Shown piece after piece: positions 20,209 to 27,910 of a DNA stretch of 64,000 nucleotides. A program made the position numbers and the translations under genes. This DNA comes from Actinomycetes bacterium (GTDB lineage: Bacteria > Actinomycetota > Actinomycetes > Streptosporangiales > Streptosporangiaceae). Within the stretch, counting starts at the first letter, position 1. Each line of letters starts with the position of its first letter. Under the pieces are notes generated by a model, which worked only from the letters and a program-made list of their open reading frames with translations, was not told the DNA's origin and did not search any database. The stretch covers positions 310,001 through 374,000 of the forward strand of contig JAJYTD010000001.1 in NCBI GenBank assembly GCA_021793235.1. Direction: 5' to 3'.

Positions 20209-20865
20209 TCACGCCGCGGTGTACACGACGAACGACACCGCGATGTACTGGCAGATGTAGGCCGCGATCGTCAGTGAGTGGAAGATCTCGTGGAACCCGA
20301 ACCAGCGGGGTGCGGGGTCGGGCCGTTTCGTGCCGTAGACGAGCGCGCCGAGGCTGTAGAGCACTCCGCCGGCGAGGATCAGGATCCAGGTGGCGGGATG
20401 TGTGCCGCCGATCAACTGCGGGATGAACAGCACCGCTACCCAGCCGATGGCGAGGTAGAGCACGGTCGAGAGCCAGCGGGGCGCGTTCAGCCAGAACATT
20501 TTGAACAGCACCCCCGAGATCGCTCCGCCCCAGATGAGCGACATCATCGCGGTGCGCAGCGCACCGTCGAGGACCAGCGCCACAAAGGGCGTGTAGGTTC
20601 CGGCGATGACCAGGTAGATGTTCGCGTGGTCCAGCCTGCGCAGGACGGCCATGCCCCGCGTCGACCAGCGGCCCACATGGTAGATCGCCGAGGTGCTGAA
20701 GAGCAGCACCGAGCTGAGCGCGTAGACGGCTCCGGCGATCCGGGCGGAGGCGGTGGGCGCGAGGCAGACGAGGACAATGCCCGCGGCCAGAGCCAGCGGC
20801 GCCGTCCCCAGGTGCAGCCAGCCGCGTAGGCGCGGCTTGACCGCGTCCAGCAGCTCGGCGGTCAT
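20209..20865 (-). CDS. Hemolysin III-family membrane protein (PAQR superfamily)
   Basis: A 218-residue protein with seven predicted membrane helices. The family motifs are present: an early S-x3-H pattern (STSAIYHVGRW), a D in RRLDHANIYL, and a C-terminal H-x3-H-type motif (HEIFHSLTI) that forms the zinc site in PAQR proteins. The bacterial function is not settled; the name is historical. The ATG at 20865 has GAGAGG upstream. A GTG at 20946 would add 27 disordered residues and also has GGAG, so the start is uncertain. A perfect palindrome lies upstream at 21034-21053. Confidence 0.85.
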   Translation of the reverse strand: MTAELLDAVKPRLRGWLHLGTAPLALAAGIVLVCLAPTASARIAGAVYALSSVLLFSTSAIYHVGRWSTRGMAVLRRLDHANIYLVIAGTYTPFVALVLDGALRTAMMSLIWGGAISGVLFKMFWLNAPRWLSTVLYLAIGWVAVLFIPQLIGGTHPATWILILAGGVLYSLGALVYGTKRPDPAPRWFGFHEIFHSLTIAAYICQYIAVSFVVYTAA

Positions 20866-21033
20866 GCCTGGCCTCTCATCGGGGGTGGTCGGCGCATGGG
20901 GCTCGCCGTGGTGGCGTGTCGCCGCGTCACCGTGCTGTACGGACACCTTTTCTACTCCGTCGCCTCGGAAGTCGGAAACGACCGGACGGGGTCCCCGTCC
21001 CGGTTCGGGCGGGCCCGGTTCTACGGGGATCCT

Positions 21034-21053
21034 AACCTACGCAAGCGTAGGTT
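21034..21053. promoter_or_regulatory. Perfect 20-base palindrome, TetR-type operator candidate
   Basis: AACCTACGC (21034-21042), AA, and GCGTAGGTT (21045-21053) form a perfect inverted repeat. It extends by one further pair (21033 with 21054). It lies about 90-170 bases upstream of the hemolysin III starts, where a promoter for that gene would be expected. The size and symmetry suit a TetR-family repressor. The cognate regulator is not in this window. Confidence 0.55.
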
Positions 21054-21235
21054 ACTTTTAGGTAATGGTGTGTCGATCGGCACAGCCCCGGATGGCTCCG
21101 GCGGCACATTGGTCCTGCGGTCTGCGCGCGGCTGCGGGTAGTGTCCAGGGAAAAGCCTTTGACCTGGCCTGTTGCTGGAACAGAAGACTTCGTGGTGGCG
21201 TGTGGCCTGGGTCTCTCGGCTATTCATTCCAGACC

Positions 21236-21251
21236 ATTGGTCTATACCGGT
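21236..21251. promoter_or_regulatory. DasR/GntR-type (dre-like) site upstream of ppdK
   Basis: ATTGGTCTATACCGGT matches the imperfect palindrome of Streptomyces dre sites (core TGGTCTAGACCA) with two core differences. DasR is a GntR regulator of PTS and amino-sugar metabolism, which fits a PEP-forming enzyme downstream. It is about 135 bases before the ppdK start. Confidence 0.35.
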
Positions 21252-21383
21252 TATGCTGCATTGAGCTGGGGAAACTCAAATAATAAGGCTGCCTGGCAGG
21301 TTTTTCTGAAGGTGCCGGATAGAGTCGCGCGCATTCGAGGTCGAGTGGCCGCACACGGCCGTTCCAACAGCAGGGAGCCTCCC

Positions 21384-24062
21384 GTGCCCAAGTACGTATA
21401 CGAGTTCACCGAGGGCAACAAGGACCTCAAGGAGCTGCTCGGTGGTAAGGGAGCCAACCTCGCCGAGATGACCAATCTCGGCCTGCCCGTACCGCCGGGG
21501 TTCACCATCACCACCGAAGCCTGCCGCCATTTCCTGGACCATGGCCGGATGCCCGAGGGGCTGGACGAACAGATCGATGAGAAACTGCGTGCTCTCGAGG
21601 CCGCGATGGGCAAGCGGCTCGGCCAGGCCGATAACCCGCTGCTGGTCAGCGTGCGCTCAGGAGCCAAGTTCTCGATGCCCGGCATGATGGAGACCGTCCT
21701 CAACATCGGGCTCAATGACGAATCCGTCCACGGACTGGCGGCCCAGGCCGGAGATGAGCGCTTCGCGTGGGACTCCTACCGTCGCCTCATCCAGATGTTC
21801 GGCAAGACCGTGCAGGACATCGACGGCGAGCTCTTCGAGGAGGCCATCGAGGAGGTGAAGCGGAAGAAGGGCATCAGCAGTGACCTGGACCTGGACGCTA
21901 CCGACTTCCGCGGGCTCGTGGAGGTCTTCAAGGGCATCGTCGCCGAGCAGACCGGGCGTGAGTTCCCCGCCGACCCGCGTGAGCAGATGGCCCTCGCCAT
22001 CAAGGCGGTCTTTGAATCCTGGAACGCACCGCGCGCGATCCTCTACCGCCGCCAGGAGCGCATTCCCACGGATCTGGGTACAGCGGTCAACGTCTGCTCC
22101 ATGGTCTTCGGGAACATGGGAATGGACTCTGGAACCGGTGTCGCCTTCACCCGCGACCCCGCCTCCGGCCAGCAAGGGGTCTACGGCGACTACCTGCAGA
22201 ACGCCCAGGGGGAGGACGTCGTCGCGGGAATTCGCAACACCGTCCCGCTGAACGACCTGGAGCAGATCGACAAACGCAGCTACGACGAGCTCATGTCGAT
22301 CATGGAGAAGCTGGAGAACCACTACCGCGACCTCTGCGACATCGAGTTCACCATTGAGCGCGGCAAGCTGTGGATGCTGCAGACCCGTGTGGGAAAGCGC
22401 ACCGCCGCCGCGGCGTTCCGCATCGCCGATCAGCTCGTCGACCAGGGCATGATCAGCCTGGACGAGGCCGTCAGCCGTGTCACCGGCGACCAGCTCGCCC
22501 AACTCATGTTCCCGCGTTTCGACGAGTCCGCCGATCGGCACCGCCTCGGGCGCGGCATGAACGCCTCGCCGGGCGCGGCCGTCGGCAAGGCGGTCTTCGA
22601 CTCCTACACCGCGATCAAGTGGTCGCGCAGCGGTGAGAACGTCATCCTCTGCCGCCGCGAGACCAACCCCGACGACCTTGAAGGGATGATCGCCGCACAG
22701 GGCATCCTGACCAACCGCGGCGGCAAGACCTCCCATGCCGCAGTCGTCGCCCGCGGTATGGGCAAGACCTGCGTGTGCGGCGCGGAGGAGCTCGACATCG
22801 ACACCAAGAACCGCCGGCTGACCGCACCCGGCGGCGAGGTGGTCGAAGAGGGCGACGTCATCTCCATCGATGGCACCACCGGGGAGGTCTACCTCGGCGA
22901 GGTGCCGGTCGTCTCCTCGCCCGTGGTCCGCTACTTCGAAGGCGAGATCGATCCAGCCTCCGATCAGGCCGACGACCTCGTACGCGCGGTGCACCGCATC
23001 ATGCACTACGTAGACGCGGCCCGCCGCCTCTACGTACGGTCCAACGCGGACAACGCCGAGGATGCCGCGCGTGCTCGCCGAATGGGCGCCCAAGGTATCG
23101 GGCTGTGCCGCACCGAGCACATGTTCCTCGGCGACCGGCGCCAGCTCGTCGAGCGGCTCATTCTCGCCGATACCGAGAAAGAACAGGAGGAGGTACTGGC
23201 GGCGCTGCTGCCGTTGCAGCGCGGCGACTTCGTCGGCATCCTCGACGCGATGGACGGCCTCCCGGTGACCGTGCGGCTGCTCGACCCGCCACTGCACGAG
23301 TTCCTGCCCGACATCACCGAACTGTCCGTGCGGGTCGCGGTGGCAGAGGCGCGCGGTGAGAAGCACGAGAACGACCTGCGCCTGCTCCAGGCCGTGCACA
23401 AATTGCACGAGCAGAATCCCATGCTGGGTCTGCGCGGTGTCCGCCTGGGCCTGGTGGTTCCGGGCCTGTTCACGATGCAGGTGCGCGCCATCGCACAGGC
23501 CGCAGCGGAGCGGATCCGAGCCGGGGGGCGGCCCCGCCCGGAAATCATGATCCCGCTGGTGGGCACCGTCCAGGAACTGGAGATCATCCGCGATGAGTCG
23601 CTGCGGGTAATGCGCGAAGTCGGCGAGGAGTACGGCGTCGAGCTGGACTTTCCGATCGGCACGATGATCGAGCTGCCGCGTGCGGCGCTGACCGCCGGGC
23701 AGATCGCCGAGAACGCGGAGTTCTTCTCCTTCGGCACCAATGACCTCACCCAGACCGTGTGGGGCTTCTCCCGGGACGACGTGGAGGCGTCGTTCTTCTC
23801 CGCCTACCTCGAGAAGGGGGTATTCGGTATCTCGCCGTTCGAGTCCATGGACACCGACGGTGTGGGCCGACTGATCAGAATCGCCGTGGAGGAGGGCCGT
23901 GCCGCCCGCCCCGGGATCAAGCTGGGCATCTGCGGCGAGCACGGGGGCGACCCCGCCTCGGTGCACTTCTTCCACGACGCCGGACTGGACTACGTCTCCT
24001 GCTCGCCGTTTCGAGTACCGGTCGCCCGGCTGGAAGCCGGCCGGGCCGCCGCACGATCCTGA
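21384..24062 (+). CDS. ppdK: Pyruvate, phosphate dikinase
   Basis: An 892-residue enzyme that interconverts pyruvate, ATP and phosphate with PEP, AMP and diphosphate. All three domains are present. These are the N-terminal ATP-grasp (KYVYEFTEGN, GGKGANLAEM), the central swivelling phosphohistidine domain (GGKTSHAAVVARG, phospho-acceptor H451) and the C-terminal TIM barrel with catalytic C850 in GICGEHGGDP and the terminal SCSPFRVP motif. The GTG at 21384 follows GGGAG and gives the family N-terminus. No PPDK regulatory protein gene is adjacent. A DasR-like site upstream suggests a carbon-status input. Confidence 0.96.
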   Translation: MPKYVYEFTEGNKDLKELLGGKGANLAEMTNLGLPVPPGFTITTEACRHFLDHGRMPEGLDEQIDEKLRALEAAMGKRLGQADNPLLVSVRSGAKFSMPGMMETVLNIGLNDESVHGLAAQAGDERFAWDSYRRLIQMFGKTVQDIDGELFEEAIEEVKRKKGISSDLDLDATDFRGLVEVFKGIVAEQTGREFPADPREQMALAIKAVFESWNAPRAILYRRQERIPTDLGTAVNVCSMVFGNMGMDSGTGVAFTRDPASGQQGVYGDYLQNAQGEDVVAGIRNTVPLNDLEQIDKRSYDELMSIMEKLENHYRDLCDIEFTIERGKLWMLQTRVGKRTAAAAFRIADQLVDQGMISLDEAVSRVTGDQLAQLMFPRFDESADRHRLGRGMNASPGAAVGKAVFDSYTAIKWSRSGENVILCRRETNPDDLEGMIAAQGILTNRGGKTSHAAVVARGMGKTCVCGAEELDIDTKNRRLTAPGGEVVEEGDVISIDGTTGEVYLGEVPVVSSPVVRYFEGEIDPASDQADDLVRAVHRIMHYVDAARRLYVRSNADNAEDAARARRMGAQGIGLCRTEHMFLGDRRQLVERLILADTEKEQEEVLAALLPLQRGDFVGILDAMDGLPVTVRLLDPPLHEFLPDITELSVRVAVAEARGEKHENDLRLLQAVHKLHEQNPMLGLRGVRLGLVVPGLFTMQVRAIAQAAAERIRAGGRPRPEIMIPLVGTVQELEIIRDESLRVMREVGEEYGVELDFPIGTMIELPRAALTAGQIAENAEFFSFGTNDLTQTVWGFSRDDVEASFFSAYLEKGVFGISPFESMDTDGVGRLIRIAVEEGRAARPGIKLGICGEHGGDPASVHFFHDAGLDYVSCSPFRVPVARLEAGRAAARS

Positions 24063-24068
24063 GGCCGG

Positions 24069-24100
24069 CGCTGGGCGTGCGGGCTGCCGCACGCCCAGCG
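24069..24100 (+). terminator. ppdK terminator hairpin
   Basis: A perfect 14-base-pair stem (24069-24082 with 24087-24100) and a four-base loop begin seven bases after the ppdK stop codon. No T-tract follows. Confidence 0.8.
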
Positions 24101-24279
24101 ATGGGAGCACATACTGTCTCCTCCCACAAATACGTGCTCGACCTGCGCACTTGTGGATGTTTCAAGTACGCTGTGCCCACCGGAGCAGTACGGGGGGCAT
24201 ACGGCACGGCGTCCGGACCATCCCATTTCCGGCATCGGTTAACGTCAGGTCCATCCAGATTCGGCGCTGGGGGTGAAAG

Positions 24280-25224
24280 ATGCGGACGACGGGAGATGGG
24301 CGCGGCGATGGGCCGTGTGGCGGCCGTTCACCCGATACCGCTCCGAATACGGACACTACGCGCACGTTCGCGCGCGGCACCAAAGCACCGGGCTCGGCGG
24401 CGGCCGGGACAGAACCGCGGTATGGCGAAGCGACACAGCGCTTCGTCCGGGCACCCGCCGACCCCGTTGACGGTGACCGCACCCGCGTGTTCTCCCGCAC
24501 CTCCTACGACATCGATGAAGCCGGACCGGTGGTCGAGGAACTGCCTCCGGAACCGACCCGGACCTTCTCCCGCCCCGAACCCGCCCCTCGTGAGCGCCGG
24601 CGCCGACGTATCCGGCCGGGCCGGATCATCGCGCTGGTACTGCTGATCGCCATCGCGATCCCCCCGGGCACGTGGGGCTGGGTGTGGTGGACCGCACGCC
24701 AGGACGGCCGGCCGCCTTCCGACGCCATCATCGTCCTGGGGGCCAGCCAGTACAACGGCACGCCATCGCCGATCTTCGAGGCCCGCCTGCGGCACGCCGC
24801 CGAACTGTACAGCGACGGTGTCGCTCCAACAGTCGTCACCGTCGGCGGCAACCAGCCGGGGGACAACTTCACCGAGGGCGTCGCAGGCCGCGACTGGCTC
24901 GTCGACGAAGGCGTACCCGCCGAATCGATCGTCGCCATTGGAGAGGGCAGCGACACGCTGCAGAGTATCGAGGCCATATCGGGCGTGTTCCAGGAGAACG
25001 GCTGGTCGACCGCTGTGATCGTCACCGACCCCTGGCACAGCCTGCGCTCCCGGATCATGGCCGACGACTTCGGTATCGACGCCGCGACCTCCCCCTCCCG
25101 CTCCGGGCCGGCGGTCATCGAACGCGAGATCCAACTCCGGTACATCACACGCGAGACCGCCTCGCTCTGGTACTACTGGATCTTCGGTGACAGCAGTGAT
25201 ATCGAGGTCGATGCGGCCGGTTAG
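24280..25224 (+). CDS. YdcF-like (DUF218) membrane-anchored protein with TRxF repeats
   Basis: A 314-residue protein. The first about 110 residues are disordered and carry three copies of the motif T-R-[TV]-F-[AS]-R at 27-32, 68-73 and 93-98. A basic patch and one membrane segment follow (about 114-137). Residues 149-300 are a DUF218 domain (DAIIVLGASQYNGTPSP, then ATVVTVGG-like and TDPWHSLR elements), placed outside the membrane. DUF218 proteins include factors acting on envelope intermediates, but this function is unproven. The ATG at 24280 has GGTGAAAG upstream. It lies 36 bases before the dGTPase-like gene. Confidence 0.82.
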   Translation: MRTTGDGRGDGPCGGRSPDTAPNTDTTRTFARGTKAPGSAAAGTEPRYGEATQRFVRAPADPVDGDRTRVFSRTSYDIDEAGPVVEELPPEPTRTFSRPEPAPRERRRRRIRPGRIIALVLLIAIAIPPGTWGWVWWTARQDGRPPSDAIIVLGASQYNGTPSPIFEARLRHAAELYSDGVAPTVVTVGGNQPGDNFTEGVAGRDWLVDEGVPAESIVAIGEGSDTLQSIEAISGVFQENGWSTAVIVTDPWHSLRSRIMADDFGIDAATSPSRSGPAVIEREIQLRYITRETASLWYYWIFGDSSDIEVDAAG

Positions 25225-25260
25225 GCGTTGAGCGGCGCGCCGACCCAGCCGGATACGACC

Positions 25261-26517
25261 ATGGCAGCGACCTCGGAAACACCACCTCCCGGGTACAGCG
25301 GACACGACCGGGAGCGCTGGGTCGCGGAACCGGACAAAAGCCGGTCCCGAGGCCCGTTCGAGCGCGACCGCGCCCGCGTGCTGCACAGTTTCGCGCTGCG
25401 CCGCCTCGCGGCCAAGACGCAGGTCGTGCAGCCCGGCGCGAGCGACTTTCCGCGCACGCGGCTCACCCACTCCCTGGAGTGCGCGCAGATCGGCCGCGAG
25501 CTGGGCGGGGCCTTGGGCTGCGACCCCGACCTGGTGGAAGCCGCCTGTCTGGCGCACGACCTCGGGCACCCGCCCTTCGGGCACAACGGTGAGACGGCCC
25601 TGGATGCCGCGGCTGCGGGGTGCGGCGGATTCGAAGGCAACGCGCAGAGCCTCCGACTGCTCACCCGCCTCGAAGGCAAAGTCATCGACCCGCGTGGGAA
25701 CGGAAGGCGCAGCGCCGGACTGAACCTGACGCGGGCCACGCTGGATGCCACGCTCAAGTATCCGTGGCAGCGCGGACAGGGCGGCGGTACCCGCAAGTTC
25801 AACTGCTATCCCGACGACGCCGCGGTCTTCGGGTGGGTCCGCGACGGTGTCGAAGACGGCCGTACCTGCTTCGAAACCCAGGTCATGGACTGGGCCGACG
25901 ATGTCGCCTATTCGGTGCACGACCTGGAGGACGGGCTCTACTCCGGGATGATCCGCGTGGCGGCGCTGCACAGTAGAATCGAACGCGCCGAGGTCTGCGC
26001 AACCGCCGCCCGACACTACACCGATGCGGACACAGGCGAGCTGGAGGAGGTCTTCGCCGACCTCATGGCCGAACCCTTCTGGCCGCACCGCTTCGACGGG
26101 GACCTGGCTTCACTCGCCGCGCTGAAGAACGTGACCAGCGAGCTGATCGGGCGCTTCTGCCGGGCGGCCGAGAACGCGACCCGCGCGGCCTACGGTGCGG
26201 CCCCGCTCACCCGCTACGCCGCGGACCTGGTGGTCCCGCGCCGTCTGCTGCTCGAATGCGCGCTGCTCAAGGCGCTCGCGGCGCATTACGTGATGGCGCG
26301 TTCGGAAGCATTGGAGTACCAGGCGCGCGAACGGGAGATGATCGCTGAACTCGTGGCGGCCGTGCGGCTGGGGGCACCGGGGAGTCTCGACACTCCGTTC
26401 CGCGCCGATTATGAGCAGGCGCGTGACGACGCCGCCGCGCTGCGAGTGGTCATCGACCAGGTGGCCTCGCTGACCGATACCTCGGCCACGGCCTGGCATG
26501 CCCGATACGCATGTTGA
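25261..26517 (+). CDS. dgt: Deoxyguanosinetriphosphate triphosphohydrolase-like protein
   Basis: A 418-residue HD-domain hydrolase that would cleave dNTPs to deoxynucleosides and triphosphate. The metal site is clear: H70 in RLTHSLE, then H99-D100 in [15 protein letters not shown], with H103 and H108. Later, a D in [12 protein letters not shown] completes the metal ligands. In many actinobacteria this gene is the neighbour of dnaG; here the two are about 10 kb apart. An ATG at 25261 is preferred; an in-frame TTG at 25228 would add 11 residues. The stop codon falls inside a sequence resembling an IS200/IS605 element end (see 26514). Confidence 0.9.
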   Translation: MAATSETPPPGYSGHDRERWVAEPDKSRSRGPFERDRARVLHSFALRRLAAKTQVVQPGASDFPRTRLTHSLECAQIGRELGGALGCDPDLVEAACLAHDLGHPPFGHNGETALDAAAAGCGGFEGNAQSLRLLTRLEGKVIDPRGNGRRSAGLNLTRATLDATLKYPWQRGQGGGTRKFNCYPDDAAVFGWVRDGVEDGRTCFETQVMDWADDVAYSVHDLEDGLYSGMIRVAALHSRIERAEVCATAARHYTDADTGELEEVFADLMAEPFWPHRFDGDLASLAALKNVTSELIGRFCRAAENATRAAYGAAPLTRYAADLVVPRRLLLECALLKALAAHYVMARSEALEYQAREREMIAELVAAVRLGAPGSLDTPFRADYEQARDDAAALRVVIDQVASLTDTSATAWHARYAC

Positions 26518-26640
26518 CATCCTCATGGGTCCAAAAGACGAGGCCCTGGCGATACGGGGATGGGCAGAACCTCCTGGAACACCCGCGGGGACGGAAGCCC
26601 CGGGCCTGCAGTGGGCTTCTGCTATCGCGCAGCGATAGCG
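26514..26640 (+). mobile_element. Possible remnant of an IS200/IS605-type element (omega-RNA-like end)
   Basis: Starting exactly at the dgt stop is TTGACATCCTC, the kind of target-plus-end sequence seen at IS200/IS605 insertions. Further on, GAAGCCC (26594-26600) pairs with GGGCTTC (26613-26619), preceded by GGGGACG. This resembles the 3' scaffold of TnpB-associated RNA. A perfect subterminal-type hairpin follows (GCTATCGC 26621-26628 with GCGATAGC 26632-26639). No transposase or TnpB frame remains. The call rests on pattern memory, not alignment, and is tentative. Confidence 0.35.
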
Positions 26641-26855
26641 ACCCGGGCAGGGGGGCGCGCTGCGCGGGGCCCCGCCCCGGCCACGACATCGGCGGCGCTG
26701 CTGCCGTGCACGATCGGCGCTACGCCGTGAAGCGATTGCGGGACAGAGCGACAACCGTGGTTCCACCTCTTGACGGTTTCTTATGTTAGCGCTAACAATG
26801 TAGCCCACATCACCAGGCGCGTTAACCCGCGGTTTTCAGTGAGGTCGTAGAGCAC
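26518..26855. other. Gap between dgt and the arabinose regulator
   Basis: No protein-coding gene is supported; a 92-codon frame across it is Arg-rich with no domain. The first 120 bases carry the IS-like remnant. The last 90 bases hold the promoter and operator of the LacI gene. The middle stretch (26641-26760) is GC-rich with nothing I can name. Confidence 0.5.
26770..26798 (+). promoter_or_regulatory. Promoter with overlapping LacI operator (araR)
   Basis: TTGACG (26770-26775), a 17-base spacer and TAACAA (26793-26798) form a good promoter. The perfect 14-base palindrome TGTTAGCGCTAACA (26784-26797) overlaps the spacer and -10. It has the central CG symmetry of LacI-family operators. The same 14-mer recurs at the start of araB, so the adjacent LacI protein most likely binds both and represses itself. 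Confidence 0.75.
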
Positions 26856-27887
26856 ATGCCGGTTCCGAATGGCCGCAGCCCCGTCATGGCAGATGTCGCG
26901 CGGCTCGCAGGGGTATCGCACCAGACGGTGTCCCGTGTGCTCAACGGCCACCCCAATGTCAGGACCGAGACGCAGGCCCGCGTCCAGGCCGCCATCGAGG
27001 AGTTGGGATACCGCCGCAACTCCTCGGCGCGGGCCCTGGTCACCCGGCGCACCGGCGTCATCGGTGTCGTCTCCTTCGATACCACCCACTACGGGCCGGC
27101 GCAGACACTGGCCGGTATTGGGCGCGCCGCTCGCGCCAGCGGCTACTTCCTCAGCGTCGTCACCCTGCAGACCGTCACCCGCAAAGCAGTCCGGGAGGCG
27201 ATGGACTACCTTGCCCAGCAGTCGGTCGAGGGCTACATCGTGATCGCCCCGAAGCGGGCGGTCGTCGAAGGCCTGGCCGATCAGTCCGTGGACCGCCCGA
27301 TAGTCGCGGTCGAAGGTGGTGAGGCTCCCGACCTGCCCATGGTCTGCGTCGACCAGGTCGGCGGTGCCTATCTCGCAACGCGCCACCTCCTCGATCTCGG
27401 CCATCGCACCGTGCACCACATCGCGGGTCCGCGGGACTGGCTGGAGGCCGAGGGGCGGGTCGAGGGCTGGCGCCAGGCGCTGGCGGACGCCGGGGCGCCC
27501 GTGCCCGAGCCGCTCTGCGGGGACTGGAAGCCGCGGTCAGGCTACGACCTCGGCGGACGCCTTGCCCGCGATCCCGATGTCACCGCGATATTCGTCGCCA
27601 ACGACCAGATGGCGCTGGGAACCCTGCGGTCCCTGGGAGAGTCGGGCGTGCGGGTGCCGGAGGACGTCAGTGTCGTCGGCTTCGACGACATCCCGGAGGC
27701 TGAATTCTTCACTCCGCCGCTGACCACGGTGTCGCAGGACTTCAGCGAGGTGGGACAGCGCAGTATCCGGTTACTGGTCGAACTGCTGGAGGCGGCCGAC
27801 GGCGACGGATCGGCCGCGCCCGCTCAGCACGTGATCCCCGCACGGCTGGTCACCCGTAAGAGCACCGCGATGTATCGCCGAGCTTAG
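26856..27887 (+). CDS. araR: LacI-family regulator of the arabinose cluster
   Basis: A 343-residue repressor with an N-terminal LacI helix-turn-helix (VMADVARLAGVSHQTVSRVLNG, residues 10-31) and hinge helix (NSSARALVTRRTGVIGVV). A periplasmic-binding-protein-like effector domain follows. The YRRNSSARALV hinge and GFDDIPEAEFFTPPLTTV motif are typical. L-arabinose or a phosphorylated derivative is the likely inducer, from the araB-araD-araA neighbours. The ATG at 26856 is used. Two identical operators (26784-26797 and 27922-27935) flank the gene. The symbol is by role; it is not related to the GntR-type AraR of Bacillus. Confidence 0.85.
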   Translation: MPVPNGRSPVMADVARLAGVSHQTVSRVLNGHPNVRTETQARVQAAIEELGYRRNSSARALVTRRTGVIGVVSFDTTHYGPAQTLAGIGRAARASGYFLSVVTLQTVTRKAVREAMDYLAQQSVEGYIVIAPKRAVVEGLADQSVDRPIVAVEGGEAPDLPMVCVDQVGGAYLATRHLLDLGHRTVHHIAGPRDWLEAEGRVEGWRQALADAGAPVPEPLCGDWKPRSGYDLGGRLARDPDVTAIFVANDQMALGTLRSLGESGVRVPEDVSVVGFDDIPEAEFFTPPLTTVSQDFSEVGQRSIRLLVELLEAADGDGSAAPAQHVIPARLVTRKSTAMYRRA

Positions 27888-27910
27888 CCCGCCCCACCCG
27901 AGGAGGCCCC

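Larger units (their letters stand above)
20866..21383. other. Regulatory gap between the hemolysin III gene and ppdK
   Basis: About 500 bases lie between divergent genes. They contain a perfect palindrome (21034-21053) next to the minus-strand gene and a DasR-type site candidate (21236-21251) on the ppdK side. The stretch 21220-21300 is AT-richer than its surroundings. Reading frames running into ppdK have no homology-like features and are probably non-coding. Confidence 0.5.

Noticed and set aside
26577-26600. CRISPR-repeat-like fragment with CCCGCGGGGA
   Set aside because: There is only one copy, no spaced repeat and no cas gene nearby. It fits better as part of the IS-like remnant.
26511-26789. 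92-codon plus-strand frame after dgt
   Set aside because: It crosses the hairpins and the LacI promoter, has no ribosome binding site and an Arg/Gly/Pro-rich sequence.
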